From Clostridiaceae bacterium Marseille-Q3526 (GTDB lineage Bacteria; Bacillota; Clostridia; Lachnospirales; Lachnospiraceae): a stretch of 64,000 nucleotides of DNA. Location: assembly GCA_018223375.1 (NCBI GenBank), contig JAGTTS010000004.1, positions 124,001 to 188,000 on the forward strand, read 5' to 3'. Shown in pieces: positions 7,472 to 16,986 of this stretch. How positions within the stretch are numbered: the stretch's first letter is position 1; each line of letters begins with the position of its first letter. Below the pieces are notes generated by a model. The model was not told where the DNA came from. It saw nothing but the letters and a program-made list of their open reading frames with translations, and did no database searches. The position numbers and the translations under genes are program-made.

Positions 7472-8667
7472 GGACGCTGATTTTGAATAAATTTCTGCAC
7501 CGAAACGGCGGCAGCGAGACGTATATATTCAAATTGGGTGAGGCACTGGAGCAGCATGGACACGAGGTTCAGTACTTCGGTATGGAACACGAAGGCCGCT
7601 GCGTGGGCAACCGTGTCAATGCTTATACATCTGATATGGACTTCCACGGCGGCAGCAAACTGAGCAAGCTGACTTACCCGATCAAGACCATCTACAGCAA
7701 AGAAGCACGGGTGCAGCTGCGGAAAGTGCTGGACGATTTCAAGCCGGATGTCTGTCACCTGAACAATTTTAACTACCAGCTGACACCTTCCATCATCCTG
7801 GAAATCGTGAAGTGGCGCAAGGAGACCGGAAGAGATTGTAAGATCATCTTCACGGCACATGACTACCAGTTGATCTGCCCGAACCACATGCTGAACAATC
7901 CGAACACCCACCAGAACTGTGAGAAGTGCCTCGGCGGCCATTTCGTGAATTGCATGAAAGGCAAGTGCATCCACGGCTCCACGGCGAAGTCAGCCATCGG
8001 CATGATGGAGGCTGAGTTCTGGAAGTGGAAGGGCACCTACAAGTACATTGACACCATGATCTGCTGCTCGGAGTTCATGAAGAGCAAGATGGACAGCAAT
8101 CCGCTGTTTGCGACCAAGACCGTGGCAATGCACAACTTCATCGACAAGGTGGAGTGGAAAGAAACGGAGAAAAAGGATTACGTCCTCTACTTTGGCCGCT
8201 TCTCTGAGGAGAAGGGCATCGGAACACTCATCAAGGTCTGTAAGGAGCTGCCGGATGTGCAGTTCATCTTCGCTGGCACCGGTCCTCTGGAAGAGACAGT
8301 AAATGGTATTAAGAACATCAAGAACGTTGGCTTCAAGAAAGGCGAAGCACTGGAGAAGCTGATCCGTGAGGCACGGTTCTCCATTTACTCGTCTGAGTGG
8401 TATGAGAACTGCCCGTTCTCCGTAATGGAATCCCAGATGTATGGCACACCGGTACTGGGAGCAGACATTGGTGGCATCCCGGAACTGATTCAGGTTGGCA
8501 AGACCGGAGAGCTGTTTGAGAGTGGCAATGCCAAAGATCTGAAGAAAAAGATCGAGAAGCTCTGGGGTGATAAGAAGCTGTGTGAAGCATATAGCAAGAA
8601 CTGTAAGAACATCAGCTTCGATACCATTGATGAGTATTACGAGAAAATTATGAATGTTTATAGATAA
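7468..8667 (+). CDS. GT-B fold glycosyltransferase, family 4 type
   Basis: A 399-residue transferase for capsule repeat-unit assembly. The N-terminus has the NGGSET acceptor-domain loop, the middle has a cysteine-containing insert (CEKCLGGHFVNCMKGKC) seen in some family members, and the donor domain has YFGRFSEEKGIG and the EX7E-like YENCPFSVMES. The start is GTG 7468 after AAGGAG; it overlaps the stop of a 25-codon mini-ORF (GTGA). Codon use is richer in G and C than that of the genes before and after, like the radical SAM gene that follows 23 bases later, so the two probably arrived together. Confidence 0.88.
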   Translation: MRTLILNKFLHRNGGSETYIFKLGEALEQHGHEVQYFGMEHEGRCVGNRVNAYTSDMDFHGGSKLSKLTYPIKTIYSKEARVQLRKVLDDFKPDVCHLNNFNYQLTPSIILEIVKWRKETGRDCKIIFTAHDYQLICPNHMLNNPNTHQNCEKCLGGHFVNCMKGKCIHGSTAKSAIGMMEAEFWKWKGTYKYIDTMICCSEFMKSKMDSNPLFATKTVAMHNFIDKVEWKETEKKDYVLYFGRFSEEKGIGTLIKVCKELPDVQFIFAGTGPLEETVNGIKNIKNVGFKKGEALEKLIREARFSIYSSEWYENCPFSVMESQMYGTPVLGADIGGIPELIQVGKTGELFESGNAKDLKKKIEKLWGDKKLCEAYSKNCKNISFDTIDEYYEKIMNVYR

Positions 8668-8690
8668 AAAGAGAGATAGAGGTATTAAAA

Positions 8691-9875
8691 ATGTCTAACA
8701 CTAGCGAAAAGAAACTGAATGGTACTGTCATCGTCACTTATCGCTGCAACGCTCGTTGCTCCATGTGCAACCGTTATAAAGCACCTTCCAAGCCGGAAGA
8801 AGAAATCAGCATCGAAACCATCAAGAAGCTGCCGAAGATGTACTTTACCAATATTACCGGTGGTGAACCGTTCATCCGTACCGACCTGAAGGATATCGTG
8901 CGTGAACTGTACAAGAAGTCTGATCGTATCGTTATTTCCACGAACGGTTTCTTCACCGACCGCATTGTTGACCTGTGTAAGGAGTTCCCGCAGATTGGTA
9001 TCCGTATCTCTATCGAAGGTCTGGAACAGACCAATAATGAAATCCGTGGTCTGCAGAACGGCTACCAGCGTGGTTACGGCACGCTGAAGAAGCTGCGTGA
9101 GATGGGGATGAAGGACGTTGGTTTCGGCATGACCGTCCAGGATAAGAACGCTCCTGACCTTGTTCCTCTGTACAAAATCTCCGATGAGATGGGCATGGAG
9201 TTTGCAACTGCTTCTCTGCATAACAGCTTCTACTTCGTTGAGGCAAAGAACATCATCCATGACCGTCCTATGGTCGCAAAGAACTTCGAGAATCTGGTCA
9301 ACGAACTGCTCCGTAGCAACAGCCCGAAGAAATGGTTCCGTGCATACTTTAACCACGGTCTGATCAACTACATCTACGGTCAGAAGCGTCTGCTGCCTTG
9401 CGACATGAGCTTCGATACCTTTTTCATCGACCCGTATGGTGATGTTATGCCGTGCAACGGTACCAAGGACAAAGAGGTTATGGGTAACCTGAACAATCAG
9501 ACTTGGGATGAACTGTGGAACAGCCCGGAAGCAGAGAAGGTTCGTGCAAAGGTTCGTTGTTGCGACCGTGACTGCTGGATGATCGGTTCTGTAAGTCCGG
9601 CTATGCACAAGTATATTTGGAAGCCTGCTACTTGGGTTCTGGTTCATAAGTTCAAGGCTCTGTTCACCAAGCATCCGTACAGCATGTATGAACTGAAGAT
9701 TTGCCGTGACTACCGTGATGGCAAAGTCACTAAAGAAGAACTGGATAAGTGCAGCACCTGCGATATGAACTGTGTGATCAACAACGGTCTGAGCGAGGCG
9801 AGCAAGGAGCAGCTGAAGCATAAGACCGGCGAGGAAATCGTGGATGCTGATATCGCACAGCAGATGGAGAAGTAA
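8691..9875 (+). CDS. Radical SAM/SPASM-domain protein in the capsule locus
   Basis: A 394-residue radical SAM enzyme. The CxxxCxxC cluster motif is at residues 19-26 (CNARCSMC), GGEPFIRTDL follows, and the C-terminal half has many cysteines (MPCNGTK, CCDRDCW, CSTCDMNC) as in SPASM domains with auxiliary iron-sulphur clusters. Such enzymes do radical chemistry on peptides or sugars; which reaction occurs here cannot be read from sequence. Position among glycosyltransferases suggests sugar or precursor modification. Codon choice is unusually regular, with many CGT, GGT and GTT codons, unlike most neighbours, pointing to transfer or high expression in the source organism. Confidence 0.85.
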   Translation: MSNTSEKKLNGTVIVTYRCNARCSMCNRYKAPSKPEEEISIETIKKLPKMYFTNITGGEPFIRTDLKDIVRELYKKSDRIVISTNGFFTDRIVDLCKEFPQIGIRISIEGLEQTNNEIRGLQNGYQRGYGTLKKLREMGMKDVGFGMTVQDKNAPDLVPLYKISDEMGMEFATASLHNSFYFVEAKNIIHDRPMVAKNFENLVNELLRSNSPKKWFRAYFNHGLINYIYGQKRLLPCDMSFDTFFIDPYGDVMPCNGTKDKEVMGNLNNQTWDELWNSPEAEKVRAKVRCCDRDCWMIGSVSPAMHKYIWKPATWVLVHKFKALFTKHPYSMYELKICRDYRDGKVTKEELDKCSTCDMNCVINNGLSEASKEQLKHKTGEEIVDADIAQQMEK

Positions 9876-9886
9876 AAAGGAGAGCT

Positions 9887-11038
9887 ATGATAGGCGTTTG
9901 TATAAAATATTTCCACGAGAATTATGGCGGAATGCTTCAAGCGTATGCAACAACAAAAATGTTGGAAGCACGTGGAATTGATTATGAGTTGATCCAATAC
10001 GAAAAAAGGAGAACACTTCCAGAAAAAATAATGTCTGTTCCCAGACTTTTGAATGGAGTGCTGCTTAACGATAAATACGAAGCACTGAAAAAAAAGATGG
10101 GTATGAAGAAACACCCGGAATTTGCAAAAAATGATGCAATCCGAATGGAAGCATTTGGCAGATTTAAGAAAAAAGCATTTACCAGATTTTCTCCGGTTTT
10201 TGCTGGGTATCCGGCTTTGTGCGAAGGTGCGAAACGCTATGATGCTGTTGTAACCGGCAGCGATCAACTTTGGTCTCCCGCAGGACTTCCGACAAACTAT
10301 TACAACTTGATGTTTGTTCCGGATTCCGTGCGTAAGATTTCTTACGCTTCCAGCTTTGGTGTCAGCCAGATCCCATGGTATCAGGTAAAGCGTACTGCGG
10401 AATATTTGAATCGGCTGGATTTTATCAGTATGCGTGAAAACCGAGGCAGCCAAATCGTAAAGGAATTAACCGGCAAGGAGGTTCCTACCATTTTAGATCC
10501 GGTGTTTTCTTTTGATATGGCTGGTTGGGAGAAACTTGTTCCTGCAAAGAAAAACATGAGTGAGCCGTATATTTTTGCTTACTTTTTAGGTGCAAATCCG
10601 GCATACCGGAAGGCTGTGGAAGAACTTTCTCGGAAAACCGGATTGAAAATTGTAGCGTTACGCCATCTGGATCAGTACGTGGAAGAGGACGAAAAATTCG
10701 GAGATATTGCTCCTTACGATGTAGGACCAGAAGAATTCCTGAATTGGATTCGAGGCGCAGAATATGTATGCACCGATTCGTTCCATGGAACCTGTTTTTC
10801 TGTTATTCACCATAAGAAGTTTATGATTTTTAATCGATACAGCGATCAGTCTAAAACTTCTAAGAACTCCCGAGTTGATTCTCTCTGCCAGAATCTGAAT
10901 TTGTCAGAGAGACGTTTTTCTGGAGATATCTGTGCGATTCGTAATGAAATCAATTATCAGGCAGTTGACGAGAATCTGATGAAACTAAAAAAGCAGACAG
11001 AGGCTTACTTAGACAAAGCTTTTGATGGATTGGTTTGA
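9887..11038 (+). CDS. Polysaccharide pyruvyl transferase family protein
   Basis: 383 residues with the family's landmarks: an N-terminal YGGMLQAYATTKML segment, VVTGSDQLWSP in the middle, and YVCTDSFHGTCFSV in the C-terminal domain. Family members move pyruvate from phosphoenolpyruvate to a sugar as a ketal (CsaB type), and many sit in capsule loci beside F420-dehydrogenase-beta-like proteins, as here. GGAG lies close before ATG 9887. The gene is AT-rich compared with the radical SAM gene just upstream. Pyruvylation of this capsule is inferred from family and context. Confidence 0.85.
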   Translation: MIGVCIKYFHENYGGMLQAYATTKMLEARGIDYELIQYEKRRTLPEKIMSVPRLLNGVLLNDKYEALKKKMGMKKHPEFAKNDAIRMEAFGRFKKKAFTRFSPVFAGYPALCEGAKRYDAVVTGSDQLWSPAGLPTNYYNLMFVPDSVRKISYASSFGVSQIPWYQVKRTAEYLNRLDFISMRENRGSQIVKELTGKEVPTILDPVFSFDMAGWEKLVPAKKNMSEPYIFAYFLGANPAYRKAVEELSRKTGLKIVALRHLDQYVEEDEKFGDIAPYDVGPEEFLNWIRGAEYVCTDSFHGTCFSVIHHKKFMIFNRYSDQSKTSKNSRVDSLCQNLNLSERRFSGDICAIRNEINYQAVDENLMKLKKQTEAYLDKAFDGLV

Positions 11039-11051
11039 TGAGGAGTGGCAT

Positions 11052-12191
11052 ATGCAAGAGAAAGAACCAGTAAGAGTTTTGGTTACGGCCCCTTTGGGGG
11101 TTGGTGGTGTAACCAATATGATGATTAACATCCAATCTCATTTGGATAGAAGTAAAGTCAATTTTGATTATCTTGTTTTTCACGACCGGAAAGAAGCGTT
11201 GGAGGACAAGGTTGCATCTATGGGAAGCAGAAAATTGATTGCGTCGGCAGATCATATTTCTGTTCGTCCATTAAGACGCCTTTTGCGAATCAATGAAATT
11301 CGTAAAGTGTGCAAGGAAAATAAAATTCAAATTTTACATTATAATGCGGATAGTGCAGCAGATGTAACCAACATTTTAGGTGCAAAGCTGGGCGGTGTAA
11401 AGTATGTGACGATACATAGTCACAATGCAGGCTTTGGAACGGCAGGAAAAGGCGTGAGAATGGTTAGCAAACTGCTTCAGCCGTTCATTCCAGCTCTTTG
11501 TAATAATTATTGGGCTTGTTCTGATTTGGCAGCACGATTCTTATTTCCAAAGTCAATCATTGAAGCAGGAAATTATGCAGTATTGCCCAATGGAATTGAA
11601 TTGGAGAAATACGATTATAATGAAGCTGTGCGTAAAGAAATGCGTACAAAGCTAGGACTGGAAGATCGTTTTGTAGTAGGACACGCAGGACGATTCTCTG
11701 ACCAGAAAAATCACACGTTTTTGCTGGACATTTTTAAAGAGATTGCCAGAAAAAATGATAAGGCGGTATTGTTGTTGTTTGGCGTTGGTGAATTGGTGGA
11801 GCCGATGAAGGAAAAGACAAAGCGTTTGGGGATTCAGGAGCGTGTAATCTTTTATGGTGCTTCCAGCGAAATGGAGAAAATGTATCAGGCAATGGATGTT
11901 TTTCTGATGCCATCGCTTCATGAAGGACTTCCTGTGACTGGTGTGGAAGCCCAGGCTAGCGGCTTGCCTTGTGTGTTTGCGGATACCATTACCAAGGAAG
12001 TGGATATTACGGGTCATTCGGAATTTCTTTCTCTAGATGAAGCACCTGGGGTGTGGGCAGACAAGGTGCTGGCTTATGTGGAATCCGAACGAAAGAGCAA
12101 TAAAAAAGAACTGTTGGAGGCGGGATATGATATCCAGCAAACAGCAGATATAGTGTCAAAGCTGTATTTAGAAGTAAGTCAAAAACTTTAA
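11052..12191 (+). CDS. GT-B fold glycosyltransferase, family 4 type
   Basis: 379 residues. The N-terminus has the glycine-rich loop PLGVGGVTNMM, then HSHNAG, the donor-domain GHAGRFSDQKNH and the EX7E motif HEGLPVTGVEA. ATG 11052 is preceded by AGGAG at 11041-11045; an in-frame ATG at 11022 would overlap the previous gene and lacks such a site. Likely adds one sugar of the repeat unit at the inner face of the membrane. The substrate is not predictable. Confidence 0.87.
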   Translation: MQEKEPVRVLVTAPLGVGGVTNMMINIQSHLDRSKVNFDYLVFHDRKEALEDKVASMGSRKLIASADHISVRPLRRLLRINEIRKVCKENKIQILHYNADSAADVTNILGAKLGGVKYVTIHSHNAGFGTAGKGVRMVSKLLQPFIPALCNNYWACSDLAARFLFPKSIIEAGNYAVLPNGIELEKYDYNEAVRKEMRTKLGLEDRFVVGHAGRFSDQKNHTFLLDIFKEIARKNDKAVLLLFGVGELVEPMKEKTKRLGIQERVIFYGASSEMEKMYQAMDVFLMPSLHEGLPVTGVEAQASGLPCVFADTITKEVDITGHSEFLSLDEAPGVWADKVLAYVESERKSNKKELLEAGYDIQQTADIVSKLYLEVSQKL

Positions 12192-12214
12192 ATCAAAAGA
12201 AAGGAGGCTGCAAA

Positions 12215-13401
12215 ATGATTACGATTCAGAATAAAGCAGAGTGCTGTGGATGTACGGCTTGTTATAATATTTGCCCCAAAGAGGCGATTCAAATGAAGCC
12301 GGATTTTGAGGGATTTTTGTATCCATTTGTAAATACAGAGCGATGTGTTGAATGTGGACTGTGCGATGCGGTGTGTCCAGTTCAAAATCCTGTTTCCTGT
12401 GATGAGCTGGAGCGAAAATCCTATGTCATCCGAACGAAGGACAGTCATGTGTTGGATCATAGTACATCTGGGGGATTTATTACTCCGTTAGGGCAGTGGG
12501 TCATAAAACAAAATGGAGTGATCTGTGGAGCAGCTTTCAACAATGATTTTAAAGTAGTACATAAAATCGTGGGGGGGGCACACATTCCCTGTCTGACCTT
12601 AGAGGTTCCAAGTATGTGCAGAGTGATTTGACCGATTGCTTTGCAACAATAAAGAGATATTTGGAACAGGGTACTACGGTATGCTTTGTTGGAACAACCT
12701 GTCAGGTATACGGATTAAAGAAATTTCTACGAAAAAAGTACGAAACACTTGTAACCGTTGACTTGGTATGTCATGGAACACCGTCACCAAAACTCTGGGA
12801 CAAATATCTGGAATATCAGAAGAATAACTATCATTCAGAGATAGAAGATATTTCGTTCAGAAATAAAACGTATGGCTATCATAGCGGCACGATGCGAATC
12901 CAGTTTAAAAATGGAAAAACGTATTATGGAAGTGCCCGTGTAGATCCAATGTTAAGAAGCTTCTTTAAAGAGATTTCCTCTAGACCGAGCTGCTATCAAT
13001 GTTATTTTAAGAATTTAGAACGATGCAGTGATTTTACAATTTATGATTGCTGGCACGCAGATCAACTGGTATTTGGGTTGGCAGATGATGATAAAGGCTA
13101 TACCAATCTGATTGTACAATCCAAGAAAGGCGAGCATGTTCTGGAGAAAATAAAGCAAGACTTCGATATCTATCCAGTTGACACAGAAAGAGCAATTGCA
13201 CTGGATGGCATCATGGTCCGAAATGCTGCACACCCGCACCCGAAGCGAGAGGAATATTATCAGGACATGGATCGTGATGAGGTGGCGGAACACATTGAGA
13301 AGTTTATTCCCATAACGAAAAAAGACCATCTGATAGAATGGTCCAAGAAAATCATTTATCGAGTGGGAATTTATCGATTTTTAAAGAAGAAAATGAGTTA
13401 A
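12215..13401 (+). pseudogene. F420-dehydrogenase-beta-like ferredoxin protein, frameshifted at a G8 tract
   Basis: Two ORFs, 12215-12631 and 12616-13401, together give one protein of about 395 residues parallel to the intact paralogue at 13460. The N-terminus has two 4Fe-4S motifs (CCGCTACYNICPK and CVECGLCDAVCP). The C-terminal half has the family's FVGTTCQVYGLK and SFRNKTYGYHSGTM. The frame is lost at G8 (12571-12578): after it the first frame soon stops, while the frame one base off reads DLRGSKYVQSDLTD, matching the paralogue's EMRGSKFVQSSLDR. Nine or six G's would restore the protein. It may be phase-variable, decayed or a sequencing error. Confidence 0.8.
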
Positions 13402-13459
13402 CTGTGTATGCGAAATGAATCATCTCTCTCCTCTGAATGGCTATTTTATAGGAGGGCGT

Positions 13460-14695
13460 ATGATTCATATTACGAAAAAGAGTTCCTGCTGCGGATGCAC
13501 GGCTTGTTTTAATATTTGTCCTAAAAATGCAATTTCTATGCAGCCGGATGAGGAAGGTTTTTTATATCCTGTAGTAGATCAAGAGAAATGTGTTGATTGT
13601 GGGTTATGCGAAAAGATCTGCCCGGTGTCATCGAAAAAAAGCCATGAGGAGCAGACGGACGCATACATTATTCGATACAATAATCAAAAGATTGTCGAAG
13701 AAAGCACATCAGGTGGCGCTTTTACGGCAATTTCCAGCTATGTTTTTGAAAATGGCGGCATTGTATATGGCACCGGCTATGATGCCGATATGAAAGTTAT
13801 CTGTAAAAAAGCTGCTTGCATGGAAGATTTAAAGGAAATGAGGGGTTCCAAATTTGTTCAAAGCAGTTTGGATCGAACGTTTCAAGAAATCAAGACTGAA
13901 TTAAAGACAGAAAAGCTGATCCTGTTTACGGGTACACCGTGCCAAGTTTCTGGATTGATTCATTACTTGGGAAAACATCCTGAGAATTTAATCAGTATGG
14001 ATTTTGTTTGCAGAGGTGTTCCATCTCCTGGACTCTGGAAGAATTACGTGGATTATATGGAGGGCAAGTACCATTCAAAAATGATTGGGGCACGGTTTAA
14101 ACACAAAACCTACGGCTACCATACCACTACTATGAAGATTGATTTTCAGAATGGAGCATCTTACTTTGGCTCAGGCCGAGTTGACCCATATATGAAAGCA
14201 TTTGTGCGTGAAATGTCATCCAGACCTTCTTGTGCAGAGTGTGCATTTAAAGGGATTGAGCGGTTGAGTGATATTACGGTTTTTGACTGCTATGAGTATA
14301 CACAGATTACTGGATACAAAGATGATGATAAAGGATATACCTCTGTGTTTGTTCACACTGACAAAGGCAGAAAAGTATTTGAGTCAATAAAGCCTATGCT
14401 TATTTGGCAAGAACAAGCAGTAGAAAAACTGGTCACCAAAAACGGTATCATGGTTTGCAACAGTGCAAAGCCTCATGCAAAACGTAATGCTTTTTATGAA
14501 GCGGCGGCAGAAATGTCTATCGATAAGGCAATACAGAAAATTGAGCCGATTACAAAGAAAGATCGGTTGATTGAACAGGCAAAATCTTTGTTGTTTAAGG
14601 CTGGACTAATTCGTTTGGTAAGAAAACTGCGTAAGCAACAAGGCGTAGAGATTAATCGCAGCACTCAACTCGGAGGAAAAAATGAAGGAAATTAA
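13460..14695 (+). CDS. F420-hydrogenase/dehydrogenase-beta-like ferredoxin protein
   Basis: 411 residues. Two N-terminal 4Fe-4S binding motifs (CCGCTACFNICPK, CVDCGLCEKICP) precede the C-terminal domain typical of this family, with FTGTPCQVSGLIHYL and SRPSCAECAFKG. Members of this family are common in capsule and exopolysaccharide loci next to pyruvyl transferase-family genes; a redox role in sugar modification is assumed but not established. ATG 13460 follows GGAGGG; the longer reading from 13415 has no such site. It is a diverged tandem copy of the frameshifted gene just upstream. Confidence 0.82.
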   Translation: MIHITKKSSCCGCTACFNICPKNAISMQPDEEGFLYPVVDQEKCVDCGLCEKICPVSSKKSHEEQTDAYIIRYNNQKIVEESTSGGAFTAISSYVFENGGIVYGTGYDADMKVICKKAACMEDLKEMRGSKFVQSSLDRTFQEIKTELKTEKLILFTGTPCQVSGLIHYLGKHPENLISMDFVCRGVPSPGLWKNYVDYMEGKYHSKMIGARFKHKTYGYHTTTMKIDFQNGASYFGSGRVDPYMKAFVREMSSRPSCAECAFKGIERLSDITVFDCYEYTQITGYKDDDKGYTSVFVHTDKGRKVFESIKPMLIWQEQAVEKLVTKNGIMVCNSAKPHAKRNAFYEAAAEMSIDKAIQKIEPITKKDRLIEQAKSLLFKAGLIRLVRKLRKQQGVEINRSTQLGGKNEGN

Positions 14696-15701
14696 AGTTT
14701 TGATGCTCTCTAAGAGAGAACATTGCAGTTAGATTTTGACAGGACTCCTAATGCTTGAATCGGAGGGTACTGCGTGAAAATCTCTGATTTGACCGAAAAT
14801 GTAGACTTCCCGAACCATCATACACCGCTTGTTGGAATTGAATATCTTGGTGAGAAGATTATTATTGATGTGGAAGATGGCTACTGGGACAAGAGCGGGA
14901 TGGAATATTATTTGAACTGGTGTGATTATTACTTTAAAAGAAGTTATTCATTAGAAAAAATAATGAGTTCACGCAGCATTTAAAAGATAAGATTCGGCCA
15001 TTTGGATTTAATTATGCAGTATACTACAGAAATAATCCTTATAATACAATCGGCTGGAGTGTACAAGAATTGGTAAAAAATTTGGCCGGCAAGAAACCGG
15101 CTGGATATTTTACACCTAGCAAGTTTGAAGAAGACCCGAAAAGGAAGAATACCCCGGTAGTGCTATTTTCTTGCAGACTGTGGGAACCGAGTGAGAAGTC
15201 GCCTCAATATTTGAATGAGGAAAGAGAATATATCAATCAGACCAGGATCAACCTTGTTCGTTAATTAAAAAAGAGTGTGGAAAATATTTTGTGGGTGGTG
15301 TGCAAAAATCAGCATATGCAATGCAACATGCTAAGGATATTTTGTTGCTGCGAACGATGACAGAACGAGGCCGATATTTGAAAACTTTACATCAAAGTGA
15401 TATTTGTATTGGAACGATGGGGCTACATAAGAGCAGCGGTTGGAAAACGGCAGAGTATGTAGCTGCGAGCAAGGGAATTGTGAATGAAACACTACATTAC
15501 GAAGTTCCTGGCAATTTCTTAGAAGGAAAAAATTATTTAGCATTTATAACGAATGAAGAATGTATGACTGGAATTTCAAAATTGGTCGATGCCCCGGATT
15601 TATTACTTCAAATGAAAGTGAATAACCGTCAGTATTATGAAAATTATTTGAGACCAGATATGTTAATAAAGCAGGTCCTAAAAATTGTAGAGGCGGATTA
15701 A
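14682..15701 (+). pseudogene. Broken GT-B type glycosyltransferase
   Basis: Three reading frames hold successive pieces of one protein: about 14774-14960 (FPNHHTPLVGIEY, LNWCDYYFKRSY), about 14955-15264 (FGFNYAVYYRNNPYNTIGWS, VVLFSCRLWEPS) and about 15270-15701 (GTMGLHKSSGWKTAEYVAAS, HYEVPGNFLEGKNYL). The last piece looks like the donor domain of a GT-B enzyme. Both internal shifts fall at runs of six A's. A possible start peptide MKEIKVLMLSKREHCS at 14682 ends in a stop and does not connect cleanly to the next piece, so some N-terminal sequence seems to be missing. No functional product is expected. Confidence 0.7.
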
Positions 15702-15780
15702 GAAGTATTATTGGCAGTCGAATCATAGATGAAATAATATGTCTGCAATTTAAATGAAAAATATTTGGATGGGAGAAACA

Positions 15781-16986
15781 ATGAAGAATATTTTAATTGT
15801 AATTCACGCATTAGGGTGCGGTGGAGCAGAAAAAAGTTTAATTTCACTAATGGAAAGATTGCCCTATGATGAGTGGAATATTGATTTAATTGTTGCTAGC
15901 CCTAATGGTTTGTATATGGACAAGATTCCACACCGAGTAAACCAAATTACAGAGTTATATGACTTGGAGAATTATTCTACCGAGTTGAAACAACGAAGAA
16001 AAAAAGTATGCGATTTTAGAGATTTGGGATGTCAAATAAAATGGCAAATTCAATCCAGAGTAAATGGGCATAAATATCCTCATTATGGAGAAAATAAGTG
16101 GGCTATTTGGGGAAAGAATTTACCATCACTAGGAAAACATTATGATTTGGCAATTTCTTATATGAATGGCTTTCCAAATTATTATGTTATAGATAAGGTG
16201 AATGCCGATAAAAAGGTTCTGTGGATTCATAATGAATTTGAAAAGATGGGATATGATTATGACTTTGAAGCGGCTTATTATAAAAAAGCGGATAAAATAG
16301 TTACGATTTCACAGGCATGTGTTGATAGTTTTGCCAGAGTTTATCCGGAACTTCGCAATAAGGTCGTAGTTCTTGAAAATATTTCATCAGCGAATGACAT
16401 TTTTGAAAAAGCAAAGGAAGTCCCGGAGACAGATGCATTTTTTAATTTTGAAGGCAGAAGAATTGTTTCGGTTGGAAGATTAAGTGAACAGAAAAATTTC
16501 CAATTAGCAGTTCAAGCAGCACAAAAATTAAAAAGTTACGGAGTGAATTTTATTTGGTATATTCTTGGTGAAGGAGAATTACGCCAAAATTTAACAGAAA
16601 AAATCAAAGAGTATGATTTGACAGATCAAGTAAAATTAGTGGGAATTAAGCCGAATCCGTACCCGTATATTGCAAATTGTGATGTGTTTGTTCAGAGTTC
16701 AATTTATGAAGGTAAGTCAATTGTATTGGATGAGGCAAAAATTTTGTGCAAACCTATTGTCATTACTAATTATGTGACAGCTCCGAATTCAATTGAATCT
16801 GGAAAAAATGGATTAATTGTGGGCATGACAAGCGATGAATTGGCAAGAGGAGTCGCTAGCTATTTTGAAAATGAAGAATTGAGAAAGCAAGTTGTCGAAC
16901 AGTTGCGGAACGAGCAGAACAGCAACGACGCAGAAATTGAAAAATATATTGCTCTGTTCACCGAACTTATGGAGAGTAATGTATGA
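15781..16986 (+). CDS. GT-B fold glycosyltransferase (first of a tandem pair)
   Basis: 401 residues. The N-terminal loop HALGCGGAEKSLISLMERL, the domain linker VSVGRLSEQKNFQLA and the EX7E motif YEGKSIVLDEAKILCKPIV are clear. ATG 15781 follows GGGAGAAAC; an upstream ATG at 15754 has no binding site. Its stop overlaps the start of the next gene (ATGTATGA region), and the two proteins share long stretches, so they arose by duplication and probably add two similar sugars in succession. Confidence 0.88.
   Translation: MKNILIVIHALGCGGAEKSLISLMERLPYDEWNIDLIVASPNGLYMDKIPHRVNQITELYDLENYSTELKQRRKKVCDFRDLGCQIKWQIQSRVNGHKYPHYGENKWAIWGKNLPSLGKHYDLAISYMNGFPNYYVIDKVNADKKVLWIHNEFEKMGYDYDFEAAYYKKADKIVTISQACVDSFARVYPELRNKVVVLENISSANDIFEKAKEVPETDAFFNFEGRRIVSVGRLSEQKNFQLAVQAAQKLKSYGVNFIWYILGEGELRQNLTEKIKEYDLTDQVKLVGIKPNPYPYIANCDVFVQSSIYEGKSIVLDEAKILCKPIVITNYVTAPNSIESGKNGLIVGMTSDELARGVASYFENEELRKQVVEQLRNEQNSNDAEIEKYIALFTELMESNV

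Noticed and set aside
9710..10453. Minus-strand ORF across the radical SAM and pyruvyl transferase genes
   Set aside because: It spans two well-supported plus-strand genes and has no recognisable domain.
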